Positions 41,301 to 53,746 of a stretch of 64,000 nt of DNA are shown here, piece by piece; position 1 is the first letter of the stretch, and each line of letters starts with the position of its first letter. The notes below the pieces were generated by a model. That model was given only the letters and a program-made list of their open reading frames with translations. It was not told the origin of the DNA and searched no databases. A program made the position numbers and the translations under genes. Location: NCBI RefSeq assembly GCF_030463565.1, contig NC_134643.1, positions 41,950,221 through 42,014,220 on the forward strand. The letters are read 5' to 3'. Source of the stretch: Pelecanus crispus. Lineage: Eukaryota > Chordata > Aves > Pelecaniformes > Pelecanidae.

Positions 41301-43487
41301 GTACTCAAACATGGTTTTTACTGTTCTCAGTGGCATAGACTGGATGCTTGTCTTTTCATAATCAAGTGCTTGCGGGGGTAGAATGAGTTTTAAAGCTTGG
41401 ATATTGCAATGCAAACAGAATGCAACAGAGATACTGGGTTTAGATTTGAAATCGGATGTAGTGATTAAAAGTGACTTTTAACTGTAGTGACTTTCAGGAG
41501 GATAGATGTATGGATATTCTACAAAAACTACCTCTGCAGCACAGATAAGCTGCTAATAAATTACAAAAGAAAAGCAGAAGGCTGAATTGGTGGCTTATAT
41601 GGAGGTATTTAGCTATCATGATCTCTCTACAGAAGTAGAACTTCATCTTTACTGCCTGTAAATGCTTGAGTGAAAGGGGATTCTTAAATCATATCATTGT
41701 GCTCCAAATGGAGACCTGTGCAAGAGTTGGTCTTTACTGGGACAGCTTGTAAGAAAATGATGGGGTACGATGATTATGTGACTGCTTTCTCTTGGGTAAT
41801 TTTGGAGTACAAAGACTTGAAAGATGAACTTGTTTCCAACAGGTAACAAAATAGACTTGGAAAAAGAGAGACATGTTTCGGTGCAAGAAGCAGAAACGTA
41901 AGTCACACCAATTATTAATAGAAATAGTCATTGCAGAATTATGCTGGAGTAATAAACTTGTGATGCTGTTAATGACTGCCAGGCATAAACCAGCAGTGCC
42001 TAGCTGGCTGCTGTGTTAAGTGTTCTGTTAGTATCTGGGTCCCGGAATGTCCTTACTGACCACAGTGTAACTTGAGAGTTGTGCATGATTAAAATCAACA
42101 TTTGCAGCTTAAATGCATTTCTAGACGTGAAACTTTATTTAATCTAGCGTTTTTCATCAATCACGGCAGTTTTAACCACATAATTCCCTTTTTACATTAA
42201 ATCGGCCTGTGTAGATTAACTCCGAACTCAGAATAAAACCTCTTGTGATTGTCTTTTTGCTTCATATAAAGTGGCTTAGAAAGACAGTCCTTTAGTACAA
42301 TGAAGTTTTGTATCTGCATTCCTACAGGTACGCTGAATCTGTTGGAGCAAAACATTATCATACTTCAGCTAAACAGAACAAAGGAATTGAAGAACTGTTT
42401 CTTGACCTTTGTAAAAGTAGGTATTTATCTAGTTTGTTTGTAAAGAGCTCATTCACAAAATGCTCAAGGCTTCAAAATGCTTAAAACCATATAGAAAAGC
42501 CTTATTGTAAACTATTACTAAGAACTGACTTCATCTGAGTCTATTTCAAGCCAGTTGTGTACTGTAACACTGTGGAAGCTTGATGTATGAATGTGTACAA
42601 TATTGCAAATCCATGCTATACTCCAAAAATGTCATCTTGTCATTTGTTGGAGCACTGACCACTGTTTCATACAGCATGCGTAAATAGTAATCTCAAATCA
42701 AACTTCAGGTGACTGGTCTCACTATTGCCTGCTTGAAACACTGTGTTGCAACCTCTTTCAAAAAATCTTCTCAAATAATGCCAATTACAAATCATGAACT
42801 TGAAGTTGTAATGATGCAAATTTTACACAGCAGTCTAAGCAAATGGTAAAGATCACAGAATATAGGATAAAAACGTTACAACACAGGGAATTTGTCCTAT
42901 TCATTGTGTTCTTATGATACAAGAATTTAAGCAAAACTTCACCTGCATGTCTGAAGAGCAGGTTGGGGTTTCTTTTATTCTGGGAGGAGGAGGAGGCCCA
43001 CAGTATGTGTGGTGTGTGGGGTTTCTTGTTTGTTTTCTTTTTTAACAGAATGTTCTTAATATGGGTGGGTTAATCTAGCTTTTGAAGTCACTAACTCCAG
43101 AACATCTGAGCATCTAAGGTCTCCCTTAGTCAGCAGGAGCTGAGGGATGTTTGGTGCTTTAGAAAGAAGACTTAAGTTTATGTTCTTGGAGCTATGCTAC
43201 GTGCTATCTGAGTACTTCAGCATAATAAATAGGAGAACCAGTCTTCCTGAACTTTGTCTCTGTGCATGTAACTCAAATAGATTAAGATCTCAATGTCGTG
43301 TGTAAAAATGCAGTGGAATATTATCTAATCCATTTCTTCCTTTACAGGAATGATAGAAACTGCTCAGGTGGATGAAAGAGCAAGAGGCAATGGTTCCAGT
43401 CAGTCAGGAATAGCAAGGCGAGGTGTACAGATTATTGATGATGAGCCACAAGTACAGAGCAGTGGAGGGTGCTGTTCTTCTGGATAA
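32229..43487 (+). CDS. RAB21: RAB21, early-endosomal Rab GTPase (7 coding exons)
   Basis: RAB21 is a small GTPase that controls early endosome traffic and, from family knowledge, integrin endocytosis. Coding exons are joined as 32229-32375, 39046-39105, 39290-39397, 40943-41006, 41843-41897, 42328-42416 and 43348-43487. All six introns have GT...AG ends, and the frame stays open to TAA 43485-43487, giving 220 residues (human about 225, from memory). Visible motifs are the P-loop GEGCVGKT (22-29), switch I Thr47, DTAGQE (70-75, with Gln74 for GTP hydrolysis), NKID (128-131), SAK (158-160) and the C-terminal double cysteine (216-217, geranylgeranylation site) ending CCSSG. The start is the first AUG followed by an Ala/Gly-rich segment and [11 protein letters not shown]. 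The N-terminal segment is slightly shorter than in mammals. I see no broken splice site or missing key residue. The CpG island points to broad expression. Confidence 0.98.
32376..39045 (+). other. RAB21: RAB21 intron 1
   Basis: A 6.67-kb intron whose first part is still CpG-rich. The rest is AT-rich with no recognised repeat family, gene or RNA. A run of 15 A sits at 38437-38451 within an A/C-rich patch, perhaps a short retroposon tail. The acceptor is TTTGCTTTCCAG. Confidence 0.9.
39046..39105 (+). CDS. RAB21: RAB21 exon 2
   Basis: Sixty bases, 20 codons in phase 0, coding residues 50-69 ([20 protein letters not shown]), the interswitch beta strands. The donor is TGG|GTATGT. Confidence 0.97.
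39290..39397 (+). CDS. RAB21: RAB21 exon 3
   Basis: Residues 70-105, starting with DTAGQERF (switch II, including Gln74) and running through [16 protein letters not shown]. Both ends are phase 0. It is separated from exon 2 by a 184-base intron. Confidence 0.97.
39398..40942 (+). other. RAB21: RAB21 intron 3
   Basis: A 1.5-kb AT-rich intron with no recognised repeat or gene. It ends in TTCTTTTTGCAG. Confidence 0.9.
40943..41006 (+). CDS. RAB21: RAB21 exon 4
   Basis: Residues 106-126 ([20 protein letters not shown] then V) plus the first base of Gly127. The donor is TAG|GTAAGT, a near-consensus site. Confidence 0.97.
41007..41842 (+). other. RAB21: RAB21 intron 4
   Basis: Intron of 836 bases, AT-rich, no recognised element. 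The acceptor is TTTCCAACAG. Confidence 0.9.
41843..41897 (+). CDS. RAB21: RAB21 exon 5
   Basis: Residues 127-144 plus two bases of Thr145. It contains the guanine-specificity motif NKID (128-131) and [12 protein letters not shown]. The donor is AAC|GTAAGT. Confidence 0.97.
42328..42416 (+). CDS. RAB21: RAB21 exon 6
   Basis: It completes Thr145 and codes residues 146-174, with the SAK motif at 158-160 and the last helix ([11 protein letters not shown]). It gives the first base of Arg175. Confidence 0.97.
42417..43347 (+). other. RAB21: RAB21 intron 6
   Basis: A 931-base intron with a short GGAGGAGGAGG run near 42984. No repeat family seen. The acceptor is TCTTCCTTTACAG. Confidence 0.9.
43348..43487 (+). 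CDS. RAB21: RAB21 exon 7 (hypervariable tail)
   Basis: It completes Arg175 and codes residues 176-220: the hypervariable region with [13 protein letters not shown] and the prenylated CC at 216-217, ending SSG and TAA. Tail differences from mammals (for example SQSGIARR) are conservative. Confidence 0.97.
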
Positions 43488-46380
43488 TTATAAAACTGTG
43501 CATCACTGCCCTCTCAATATGAAGACTGCCATATTCCAAGTCACGCATTCTTTACCAATGGAGTAATAGAATTAACAGTATTTAAAAATAATCACATGTA
43601 ACACTGCAGAGACCTTAAGTGCTAAACTAGTGGCGTCTGTGACCAGAGAATTGGCGTTTTCTACAGTGGTTAACAAAGCAATTACCAATGGCCTTTTTAC
43701 ATATTTTTCTTTAATGAGGAATAATATGCATGTAGAAAAGACCTACTTAAAGGCTTCATTTATATTCTTTTAAATCAGATCATTATTTAATAACTTATAT
43801 ACATTGTTGTTGGAATGGTATACGTTTTTGCAGCTCTTTGTATTTTGTGGTAGATTGAATTGTATCACTTCTAAAATGCAAATTGATTTTTTTTTTTTAA
43901 ATTAGCAGATATCTGAAGTAATATTTTTGCAGGGCCTCCACAAGCCTATAATTGTCAACTACTTTGATATATTCTGTTCATCCTGTATGCCAAGCTGGTA
44001 AAATACATTGTAAATTACATTAAATATTTTATCTGCTTTTACAATTGCAGGTGCAGAAATATGTACATCAGTCTTGTCAGTGATTGTGAAGTGAATAAGT
44101 CAGTGAAAGATGCAAGCTTTTCATGTGTACTGTTGAATTGCTCATTCTATTCCACCTACCTGAAAACAGCTTTCTTTGGTACATTCATAGCTATAGCATT
44201 TTTTAAGCCTTTTCTGGCAAACAGCAGTATTTAGAGTATCCCCTTAGTGGGAAGAGAATGCTTCCTTAAACTGCTGTTTAAGGTGTTTGAATCCCAGCTA
44301 AACCAGTTGGCGCATGCATATATCTTGTCTCTGCAGTTACTTTGGCCTCTCAGAATATCCCCAGAAAGTGAAAGCAACTTTAGCCCCCATCTGTCTGGTA
44401 GCCAGTAAACCAGATACATGGGAAACTCTTAAACTGCATTAATACATTTGTGTCCCAAGACAGCATTATAAACTATTAATGAGCATAATTTTTTCCCCTG
44501 TATTGCAGGGCTTGAGTGAACAAATGAATTGGCATTAACTAGAACTGCTTCTGATTTGGAGTGATTAAATGGAAGATATGAAACTTGCCAGATGTAATTG
44601 TAACTTTTTGGGATACTAGACAGAACTGAACTTACTCCTGACTTGCTCTTTCTCTTGTAAAGCGTTTTGAAGCCCACTTTAGTTTTGGGAGGAGGGTTTT
44701 CACAAAAAGTGTGTAAACTACTATCAAAGGAACACAAATGATGGTAGCTGAAACTTCAAAATGTTTTGTGCTCTGACTTTTTTTACTTAAGTTGTCATGC
44801 TTGGAAAAACAGTAAAGGTGATGTCTATGACAAAATAGAATATTCCTTGGCCTTCCTTTTTCTGAAGGGTAGAATTAGTATATGAATGCATTGAATGGTG
44901 TGGGTATGTTCTGATGCACAAAAGGAGTAGTAGTAGCTAATCAGTCTGACATGTAAGAGAAGTGTGCTGTCTTCAATCTGACTTTTATTTTCTCTGAAAG
45001 AATAGATGGCTTTGATACAGACTGGTCCTGGTGCATTTTTTCCCTTTCTGCCTAAACTGTGGTGTAGATACTTTATCTTAAGCTACCGGTGCTTTGCTCT
45101 TCTGATGTGATTGTATGCGTGATGGACAAAGGTGATCTGTTCATGCTAGTGAAGATAAAGTTTCTTGACTGCACAGAGCTTTGGTGTGAATCTGAAATTC
45201 ATTATTGTATGTGTATATATGTAGCAACACCATTAACTTAACATTCTCATGTTAGATATAACTTTAACAGTGAGCCTTGCCAAAGTTGAAAACCAGGTCA
45301 GTTTGATCTAAAACCAGTACTTTCAAATCCATACAGTTAGATGAAAGTCAGTCTTGTAAGTGACACAGTATTGATACGAAGAGTGAAATTGGCAAGACTC
45401 TATCTTCAAGACTGGAATTTCCTCATAATAGGAATTCCAGGTTTTTTGATTCACATTTCATTTTTTGCAGAGGTGGGGGAAAAAAACCGCAAACAACCCA
45501 CCCAACCTCAACTAGACTTGATAAGCAGATAAGTTGTGAAGGCTTACCTACACCAGAGCATGTGTGTTCTCTCCAGAGCAGAGCTTTCTTCACTTTAACA
45601 AAGTGGATAGATGCAGTTCTGGTCTGGAAATTAATACTGGGTGTTTACCCAAGAGAATGTTATGTTTGACTACATTGAAGTAGAGGCAGCGTGTAGAATA
45701 TATTTCTGCCTGCAGCTGAAGACTTTTTCTTTAGTGTATTCTGTGGTAGGGGCATTCTTCGTGACTTTGGTCAATTATAAAACTAACAGCCATGTTGATA
45801 CTAACTCTTAAGTCTCTTACAAAACTAAAAGTATTACTACTGAAAACTTAGGTGGGGGTAAGGAAGCTTACAATTTTGTATGATTAAAAAGGTTCTGGTT
45901 GCTATTAGCAAAATAACTTTTAAAATAAATTCTCAGAAGTTACTTTTCTTAAGCTACAGCATGAAAAATACTCTCTGGAAACCTCCCTGTCTAAGCTGCA
46001 GTTTGGTTGGACTTTATTTATAGAATATACCCTGCTAAGCACAGGTGATCATTATATTACCTTACAAAAGAAGTATAGCTTCATGAAGTCAGGGAAGTTG
46101 ATTTCCAGGACACAAGTAAAAACATTATGGATTGTTTAGACTAATTAACATAAGACTTCAACTATTCATTGTTAGCAGACAAAATATAACAGTTCCAGGA
46201 AAAAGCATGTTTATTGAAGATATCTATTAAATGTATAGGAAAGCACAGATAGCGTGGTTTCCTATATTTGAGCAGGATCTTACTCAAGTAACCTGGTATT
46301 ACTACTGTGTGGCTTGGTTTTCAAGTGTCTTGCATTTGTTGGAAACTTGCTGAAATAAAATCTAACAAACCAAAGTCCAC
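43488..46380 (+). other. RAB21: RAB21 3' UTR with several poly(A) signals
   Basis: AT-rich sequence after the stop, without repeats. Candidate signals are ATTAAA at 44019-44024, AATAAA at 45924-45929 and AATAAA at 46354-46359. Which are used cannot be told from sequence; the longest form would end near 46380. ORFs inside it (for example 44429-44737 on the minus strand) have no recognisable domain. Confidence 0.5.
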
Positions 46381-49300
46381 ATGCTTTAATGTAGCAGTAT
46401 GTATCTCTATTAGGAGTTATTTATGGACACTGTCTATAGTTCAGAAGTTATAAAAGACCCGATAGACCAATTCAGACAAGGACACTAATAAATTCAGATG
46501 TGTAGTACTTGGAGACGAGTATAACTAGCTGTAAAGATTGAGGGCGGTGACTTCATCTGGTTTGCAGTGATCTTGCATATGGTTCCAAGATGGGGACATC
46601 CAGTGTACTAGGTGGTCTCTTAAAGCAGTCAAGTAATTGAGTGTTGCCTTGATTACACTCTTTTCTTCGATGTTCACACACTGTGGACAGGCATTCTTGC
46701 TTACTAAAGTTCCCTTAGCCCTTTTTGTCCTGCCACTTTTAATGTTCTAGGTGTTTAACTTGTATGTCTGCCTACAGCTCTTGAAGAACCTAGTAATTAA
46801 ATTTCTACTTTAGATTCCCAGCCAGATGAAGAAAGCTTTGCAAAAAGGTATGAGGTCATGGAAGGTGATTGGAGCTCAAATGGAGTTCTCTGAAAATGTT
46901 GTAGGCTGTCAGAAAAAACAGTTTAAAGAAGGTAAGAAGAAGGGGAGTCCTGCTTGAGGACAAATGGAGGTCAGGAATCTCCACAAGCTGAAAGCCGTTA
47001 AGTGGTATGGATGATAGAGTATAGGAATAAGAGAGTTGGAGCTAGCTACCTCTCTGTTATTTTTCCTCCTTTTTGTGGAAGGAAAAGGAGAAGTAGCAAG
47101 AAAAAGGCAGTTAGAAAAAACTGAAGGTGCTGGTAGTGGGCTGCTAAGTTAACAATTTTGTGGTGGAATTGCTAGCACATCTTCTCAGCAATGGTAGTTG
47201 TCTAATTCAAGACTTCTCTAAGATTACTTCTTAGGTTGTTTTTCCGTCTTTGAAATACCATTTTTGCTTCACTAAAGAGAATACAACTAATTTTGAACAG
47301 GCTTTCAGACACAATACTAACCTACTTAAAACTTGATTAGAATATGCTAATTTATGAGCATTTTACAGTTCACTGACTTTGTTAATCTTAGCTTGCATCA
47401 AAGCTTAGGATTTTTTTTTCTTGACAAGTCAGGAAATGTATCTTGTAGTGAGGATGACTTTTATTATAGTTGTGTCAAGGTTGCTGCAGGTGAAGACTGA
47501 CATCCTTGGCACTGGTTGCTGCACAAGCTCAACAAAGGCAGCCCCAAAACTAGCTCTCTTCTAAATGTGCTGGTCCCTGTCGCTCATGCTACTCTTTGAG
47601 GGATTCTTCTCAACACCGGGATTTTTCCTCTATTTAGGACAAACCTGTGCATCTCAGTGATGTAGCTTAGGCTTTTTCTATCAAATAATAACAATGTATA
47701 CTCTCCCCTCTTGCATTTTTTTGGAACTGTTACTGGCCACTGGCAGAATGAGATGGAGAAATGGTTTTGAGAGTTGTGGAGAATCTGGAATATTTCTTGT
47801 CTTGAGATAGCTTGAAAAGTGAGAATCTATGAAACTGTCACTGTTATGACAAAGGTATTATTCTGTCCAAGAGAACTGAAAATATTTTGGCTTGGAGAAA
47901 GTTTTACTGTAATCTGATTAAAATGATAAATTGCTCTACTTCCAAAATGAAAATTTATTTCAAGCTGATCTCTTGTGGTTCTTAATTTTTTTTTTTTCTG
48001 AGACTTAAGTTTACCAAACTTGGCCAAAACCTTCAATTGATTGGCATGTTCTACAGCCCTAAAATAATGTCTGTGACTGTAGGGAAGAGCTGTGTACTCA
48101 TTCATATTCTGCTGGACAGTTTGGAGCTTTGATTGTATTTATTTAATACCAGGATGTTGAAAGACTGCAAAAATAATTTTCCTTCTATTTCCACCGCTTT
48201 GTGCACTCAGGCAAGCAGCATGACCTGATGCAGCTGCAGAGTGAATGTGAAAAGAGGGCTTCTGTCCCTCTCTTCCTGCTTGTTGGCTGCAGGAATGAAT
48301 TACTACTACAGGAAACTTTCCATGCTGGAGATCCCCCTGTACAAGAAACAAAACATACATGTTCTGTGCTTGCTTCTCTAATTCTTCTAGACAGTTATAG
48401 GTACTACAGCAGTAATACCCAGATCCTCTCAGTTTGAGAACATTGTTTTTTCTCAAGAGGAGCTTTTCTTATTTCTTGACAAATGGTTTTTTTCAGTGTA
48501 TCTAGTCTCACTGATCTCTTGCAAGGGGTTTTAATAATGTCATTGTAGGTCACCCAGAAGCAATGCAGTTTGAAAGTATGATGACAAAGGATGAGCAGTA
48601 GCAGTATTGCAACAATCTTCCCCAGCAATTGGTCATATCCTGCCTCCAAACCAGTGAAGAGAGAGTATCAGAAGTTTAATGGCGAGTCCTTGCTACCTCT
48701 GGTACCTGACTCCTGATTCTTGGATGCTGGAAGTGACTTAGGAGAAATCCAAGTCGGGAGGATTGGAGAGAGCAAGGCCTACTTTCTCATCTGTTGCCAA
48801 GTTGTTGATATCCTGTGACAGATCCGGACTCATGTAATCGATCTCTCTTGAGCTGTTGAAACTGTTAAACTGCAGATGCTTCTTGAAGTTAATCATCACT
48901 CCATTCTGAAAGGTCAACACATTTGTGACTCGCAGTGGAAGAGAACAAGTAGTTTCTCTTTTTCAGAACAAGAAACTTAAACTGCTTAATCAGGCTTTTT
49001 CTTAGTGGAAAGAGAAGGGGAAAGCACTTGACAGCTGAAGATTAAGTGCTGTCAGTGCTATTTGATCATACAGGTGTTAAAATGATTGTCTTACTGGATT
49101 TTTCTCATCAGATTGAGCTTATCAGGCTCAATCAAATAGAATACTTTTCTTTGAACCCAGAGAAAAATGTTAGCAGGACAAAAGTCAGCACTGAAAAGGA
49201 CACAGCATTTTTAATATCAGGTAACTTGACATTGTCAAATGTTGTAGGAATCTCTATTTGGCATTTGTGGATAAAAGAAATTTTGAAAAAAACATATTAA

Positions 49301-52300
49301 AAAAACCCAGTATCTAGCAGAGGCTTCACAAACCTTAACTTTCTCAGTGCATTGCTGCACCTGGAGTTCTTAAGGACCTCTTAGAGTATTTTATATACCA
49401 GTGCATTTACATGAAGATAGTTCTGTGATAAATTAATTCCAAATGATCAATCAGCCAGGGAAACAAGAACTTTAGCATGATTGCTATTCTATCAATGCTT
49501 AATATTAAAAGTGAAAATGCATATAAGTGGAAATGGATCAGTAGAAAGAAGAAAAAACGTGTACTGAAAATCAACACAATAAAAGAGCTGGAAATTCTTG
49601 TTACTGTTGTATCTGAAAATTGTTTCAAATTCTGTGACTTACTAAAATACAACTTGATGAACAGCCAGTAATAAAGTGGCCCTGAAAACTGGTGGTTGGG
49701 GGCAGCGGCCTGGCTTACAAAGAGAGTTGGTAAAAACGGAGACCTCAGGGTTTTTATGTTGCAAATACAATTAACAAATTTCTGAACCCATCTGAGTATG
49801 ATGTGATGAAAGATGGCTTTAAGATGCCAAACCGGGCATGGTGATGTTGCTCTGCATTATGCTAGCACATACCCCAGAGGCTGTAGTTTGAGCAGGGACC
49901 CATCAAAATGTCTTTGGCAGCCCAGAATGGTTCATGAGGAAGAAGCAGAGTTGCTGTTGAACCACATTTGCCAGTTTAATGATAGTCCCAGGCACAACCT
50001 CCTGTATGCGAAGGGAGCAGCAAAAACAAGTCAAACATGGAACCAAGGCTCAGGATTGGAAATTTTCCACTGATTATGTGTTTGTATCTTACTGATGTCC
50101 TACCTCCGCAATGAATGTTTATGCACACTTCACTAGTGAACATTGCTGTTCAGCTGATGCTGTGGATTTGAACTGGGTGGACATTGTGAGTGAAAACAGC
50201 AAGCAACAGGAACAGCAGGGTGAGGTAACAGTCTGCACAGTTCCTGCTTTGGGTATTCTCAGCTCTTTCACTTGCACTTTTAAAAGTCAGTAGCTATATC
50301 CTGCTACCTTTGTGTCAGAAAGTGTATTTTGTATTTGGTGAGAATTTTTTGGTCAAGAAACTAAAATCTTAAGGGCTTTTCAGAGTAAATGTAGTTCCTT
50401 CACAGATTTACTCTTCCCAAAGTCTGTCAGCATCTTGTTAAAGGGGCTATATTAAATGGCAAAGAGCAGGTGTGCTGCCTGTAGTGACACCCTGCAATTG
50501 GAGTCCTCTGGTGAATGTTTCAAATAGCGAAAGGCAGCAGAGTATCCAGTGCACCTCTAATTGCCAGGCTGCTCTCCCATTGTTTTGTGACATAGAGTAA
50601 TTGCAAAACAATCCTCAATCTTAAGGGGTGCCCGTACTGGTTAGAGAAGTTGGTTTGAGGCTTTAAAATTACGCTAAATTATACTTTGATTAGAGCATTC
50701 AAGGAATCTTGACCATCCTTTCAGTATATGAATACTGCAGTGCTTGACACCATGGGACATTGGTTCTTTTTCAGGGACTTAGAGATTTCAGTTTGGGAAA
50801 TAGAGTGATCTCTGAAGTGGATTATGATGGCAAGTTGAGAGAAGGCAGGAAGCATTGCTTTAGTAGAACAAACACATTCTTAGCATTGCTTTTTGAATGG
50901 CTGGGATGAAATACAGCATTGACTACCCCCACCCTAAAACAATTGTTCTGTTAGTTTCCTGCTCTTTCCAGGAAACGTTGCCTGTTTGTTGTGTTATAAT
51001 ACATATGTACAAGTGATGGGGTTACTACTATGTCTTTGCTCTCTGCATTCCTAGCTGTGGCAATGCTAGTCTGTGCTGATTGGCAAACAACAGATCAGTT
51101 TCTGTTTAGTCATCATTCTCGGATAGCTTCCAACTAGTCTCTGTGGAGGCTGATGCAATCGTGAATCTCTCCTTGCATGACAAATGCAGAGCATTTTATG
51201 TTGGTATCTGCTCTGCTTCTTTTATATTTAAAAAAAGTTTCATCTCTCACTGAGAGAACAAAGCTATTGTAAACTTGTGATCAGTTGTACCAACCGTAAT
51301 GTTTTCTTATGACAAATCTTGTATGTTTTGGGTTGTTTCATATGCTGGAGTTCTATTAATACTTGATATGCATAGATAAAAAAATACCAGGTTCACAAAA
51401 AAGAACTCTCAGCTGTGGTTATAGATATACAAAATGTGACATAGTGCAAATACTTGAAGAAAGCTCATCATCCACCATACTGCCTTCATATCTTGTTACA
51501 TCTTCATGCCTTCACACTCTAAATACAAATAAATGCTGGCGGGGAAAGGGATTTCCTTCCTTTTAATTTCAGTCTGTGTACTTAATTTCTTCGTCCTTAT
51601 CCTTGCCCAACCTTGTGGCAGATGGCAGCCGAGTGTGGAACATTACTATACCTGCATGCTCTACTTGTGCAGGTTAGGGTTTTGTATGTTTTCTTAGAGG
51701 AACAGGTTAGAAAGGCTATCATATCTTCACTTCTCAGTTTCTACATTGAGGTAGATCCTAACTGGTCCCAGAGGCTACATTTTTACTGGCAAAGAAATTA
51801 GGCCAGGGTGCATAAGGAGCTCTGGCCTTCAGAGAAATTGGCACAGTACAGCTTTCATCCAGGTGGCTAAGTCATCTTCTGCTGTTGAAATCATATTTAC
51901 ATGGGGCCTGCTTGGAGTGGCTGTGCTGTGTCTAGGTATTTGTCTATGAGAAACCAAAATGGTATATTTTATAGTTATATAAAAGAGCGTGCCAATGATT
52001 AAACAGCAAGGCTGACTGTAGGTCAGTACCCCAGGTTTACTTGGCTGACTCATATGGATGTAGCCAGAGCCTGATCTATCTCCTCCTCTCCTAATTGCGG
52101 AGCAGAATGGAAGGAGTCTTTCTTTACCTTTTCCTCTTGTATGTGGAAAACAAGAGCATGTGCCAACTTAATCCTGGGATATCTCCTTTATTGTCTGTAA
52201 TATAATTCACATTGAGGACTGATACCACTTAGAATATGAGGAACTCAAGAGAAGCCTGGTCTGCAGCTTCCTCCTGGATGTCCTGCTGCACCCAGAGTCT

Positions 52301-53049
52301 GGGACAGCACCCCATTTACTGTCTGCTCATGATCTGTGACAAACTGCAGCAGCCTCGAAAAATTGTGGGTTGCATCTGTCAAAGCAAGGCTTGGAATATA
52401 TCCATTTCCTATGAGCAGGAAAAAAGGTCAAAGGGAAAGATATTTTTAGTACTGTTTATCTTTGTACAAACAAAAACCCCACAGCAGAGAAACAAATTAA
52501 ACCTGTGATGGAAGGACTTGACAGAATCCGCGCTTGTCTTGTGCGGGCCAGGTTTTCATGTGGTTGAGCATGTGGGCAGCTGACACTTCTGAATACAGGA
52601 ATGGATCTTGGAACTCTGCTGAAATAGCTGTGTGAACAACAACAGCAGCTGCTGCAGCTCTTGGCGTAGCAATAATAGCTATGCTTGCAGCTGTGACAGC
52701 AACAGAAACCACAGGAAAGCCAGGAACACTTTCTGGCTGTGCACTCAGTGCTGGCTGGGGTGCTGTGACTACCTTTATGCGGCAGAAGATTCCTCATTAG
52801 AGCAGATGGCTACTTAAAATCCAATGAAGGGTGAGCCACCAAGCTGAAGATACGCTCCTTTTAGATTCCCATCTGTGTAGTGTGTGAAGGGCTGGACTTG
52901 AACACACAGCTACAGACTGCCCCACTGTTTTCTTAATGGGCTTATGGAGAAGGGAGAGGAACCTGCTAGCACTATGTCAGCCTATGGAACCTGGTGGTGT
53001 GCATCGTTCAGGTTTGTAAACTGAAATAAGGTAGCACACCATTACAGGC
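46381..53049. other. Intergenic between RAB21 and TBC1D15, first part
   Basis: No gene recognised. A CAG/CTG-rich low-complexity patch at about 52630-52720 yields Cys-, Ala- or Gln-rich translations depending on frame and strand. The + frame from about 52636 reads an alanine-rich hydrophobic stretch (AAAALGVAIIAMLAAV) with a stop just upstream. I treat this as low-complexity sequence. Some of the RAB21 3' UTR could reach into the first part. Confidence 0.4.
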
Positions 53050-53746
53050 TAGGGACTGACTGGCTGGAAAGCAGTTTTGCAGAGAAGGATCGGAGTGTTG
53101 TGGTGTACAATAAGGTGGCCGTGAGCCAGCAAAGGCGGCCAACGGCATCCCAGGCTGCATGAGGAAGGGCATTGCCAGCAGGCTGAGGGGGGTCATCCTT
53201 CCCCTCAGCCTTGGTGAGAGACTTCTGGAGTGCTGGGTCTAGTACTGGGCTCCCCAGTACAACAGAGACATGGATATCCTGGAGCGAGGCCCGTGAGGGG
53301 CTATCAAAGATGATTAGGAGACTGGACCATCTGTCATACGAAGAGAGGCTGACAGAGCTGGGACTGTTCAGTCTCGACAAGGCTCAGGGGATTTTGTCAA
53401 CATTTAAAAATATATTATGAGAGGGAGTAAAGAAGGTGGAGCTGGAGACTGTGGTGTCCAGTGAAAGGACAAGATGAAATGGACACACTGGAATACAAGA
53501 AATTCCATTTAAGCATAAGAAAAATCTTTTTCACTCTAAGGGTGGCCAAACACTGGAACAGCTTGCCCTGGAAAGTTGTGGTGTCTCTATCCTTGGAGAT
53601 ACTCAAAATGTAACTGGACAAGGCTCTGAACCATCTGATCTGTTCTGCTCTGCAATCTGACTTTGCGATCTGCTCTGGACAGAAGGGTTGGACTAGATGA
53701 TCTCTCAAGGTCCCTGCCAACCTCAACCTTTCTGTGATCCTGTGAT
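53050..53746 (+). mobile_element. CR1 LINE, decayed 3' part
   Basis: ACTGGCTGGAAAGCAG opens a degraded CR1 ORF2 C-terminal region. Later marks are GGCCAACGGCATCCCAGGCTG, CAGAGCTGGGACTGTTCAG, CCAAACACTGGAACAGC and the tail CTTTCTGTGATCCTGTGATG. The frame is broken by several stops and small deletions, for example in the GGACTGTTCAGTCTCGACAAGG part, which is shortened. This is an old 5'-truncated copy of about 0.7 kb. Confidence 0.87.
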
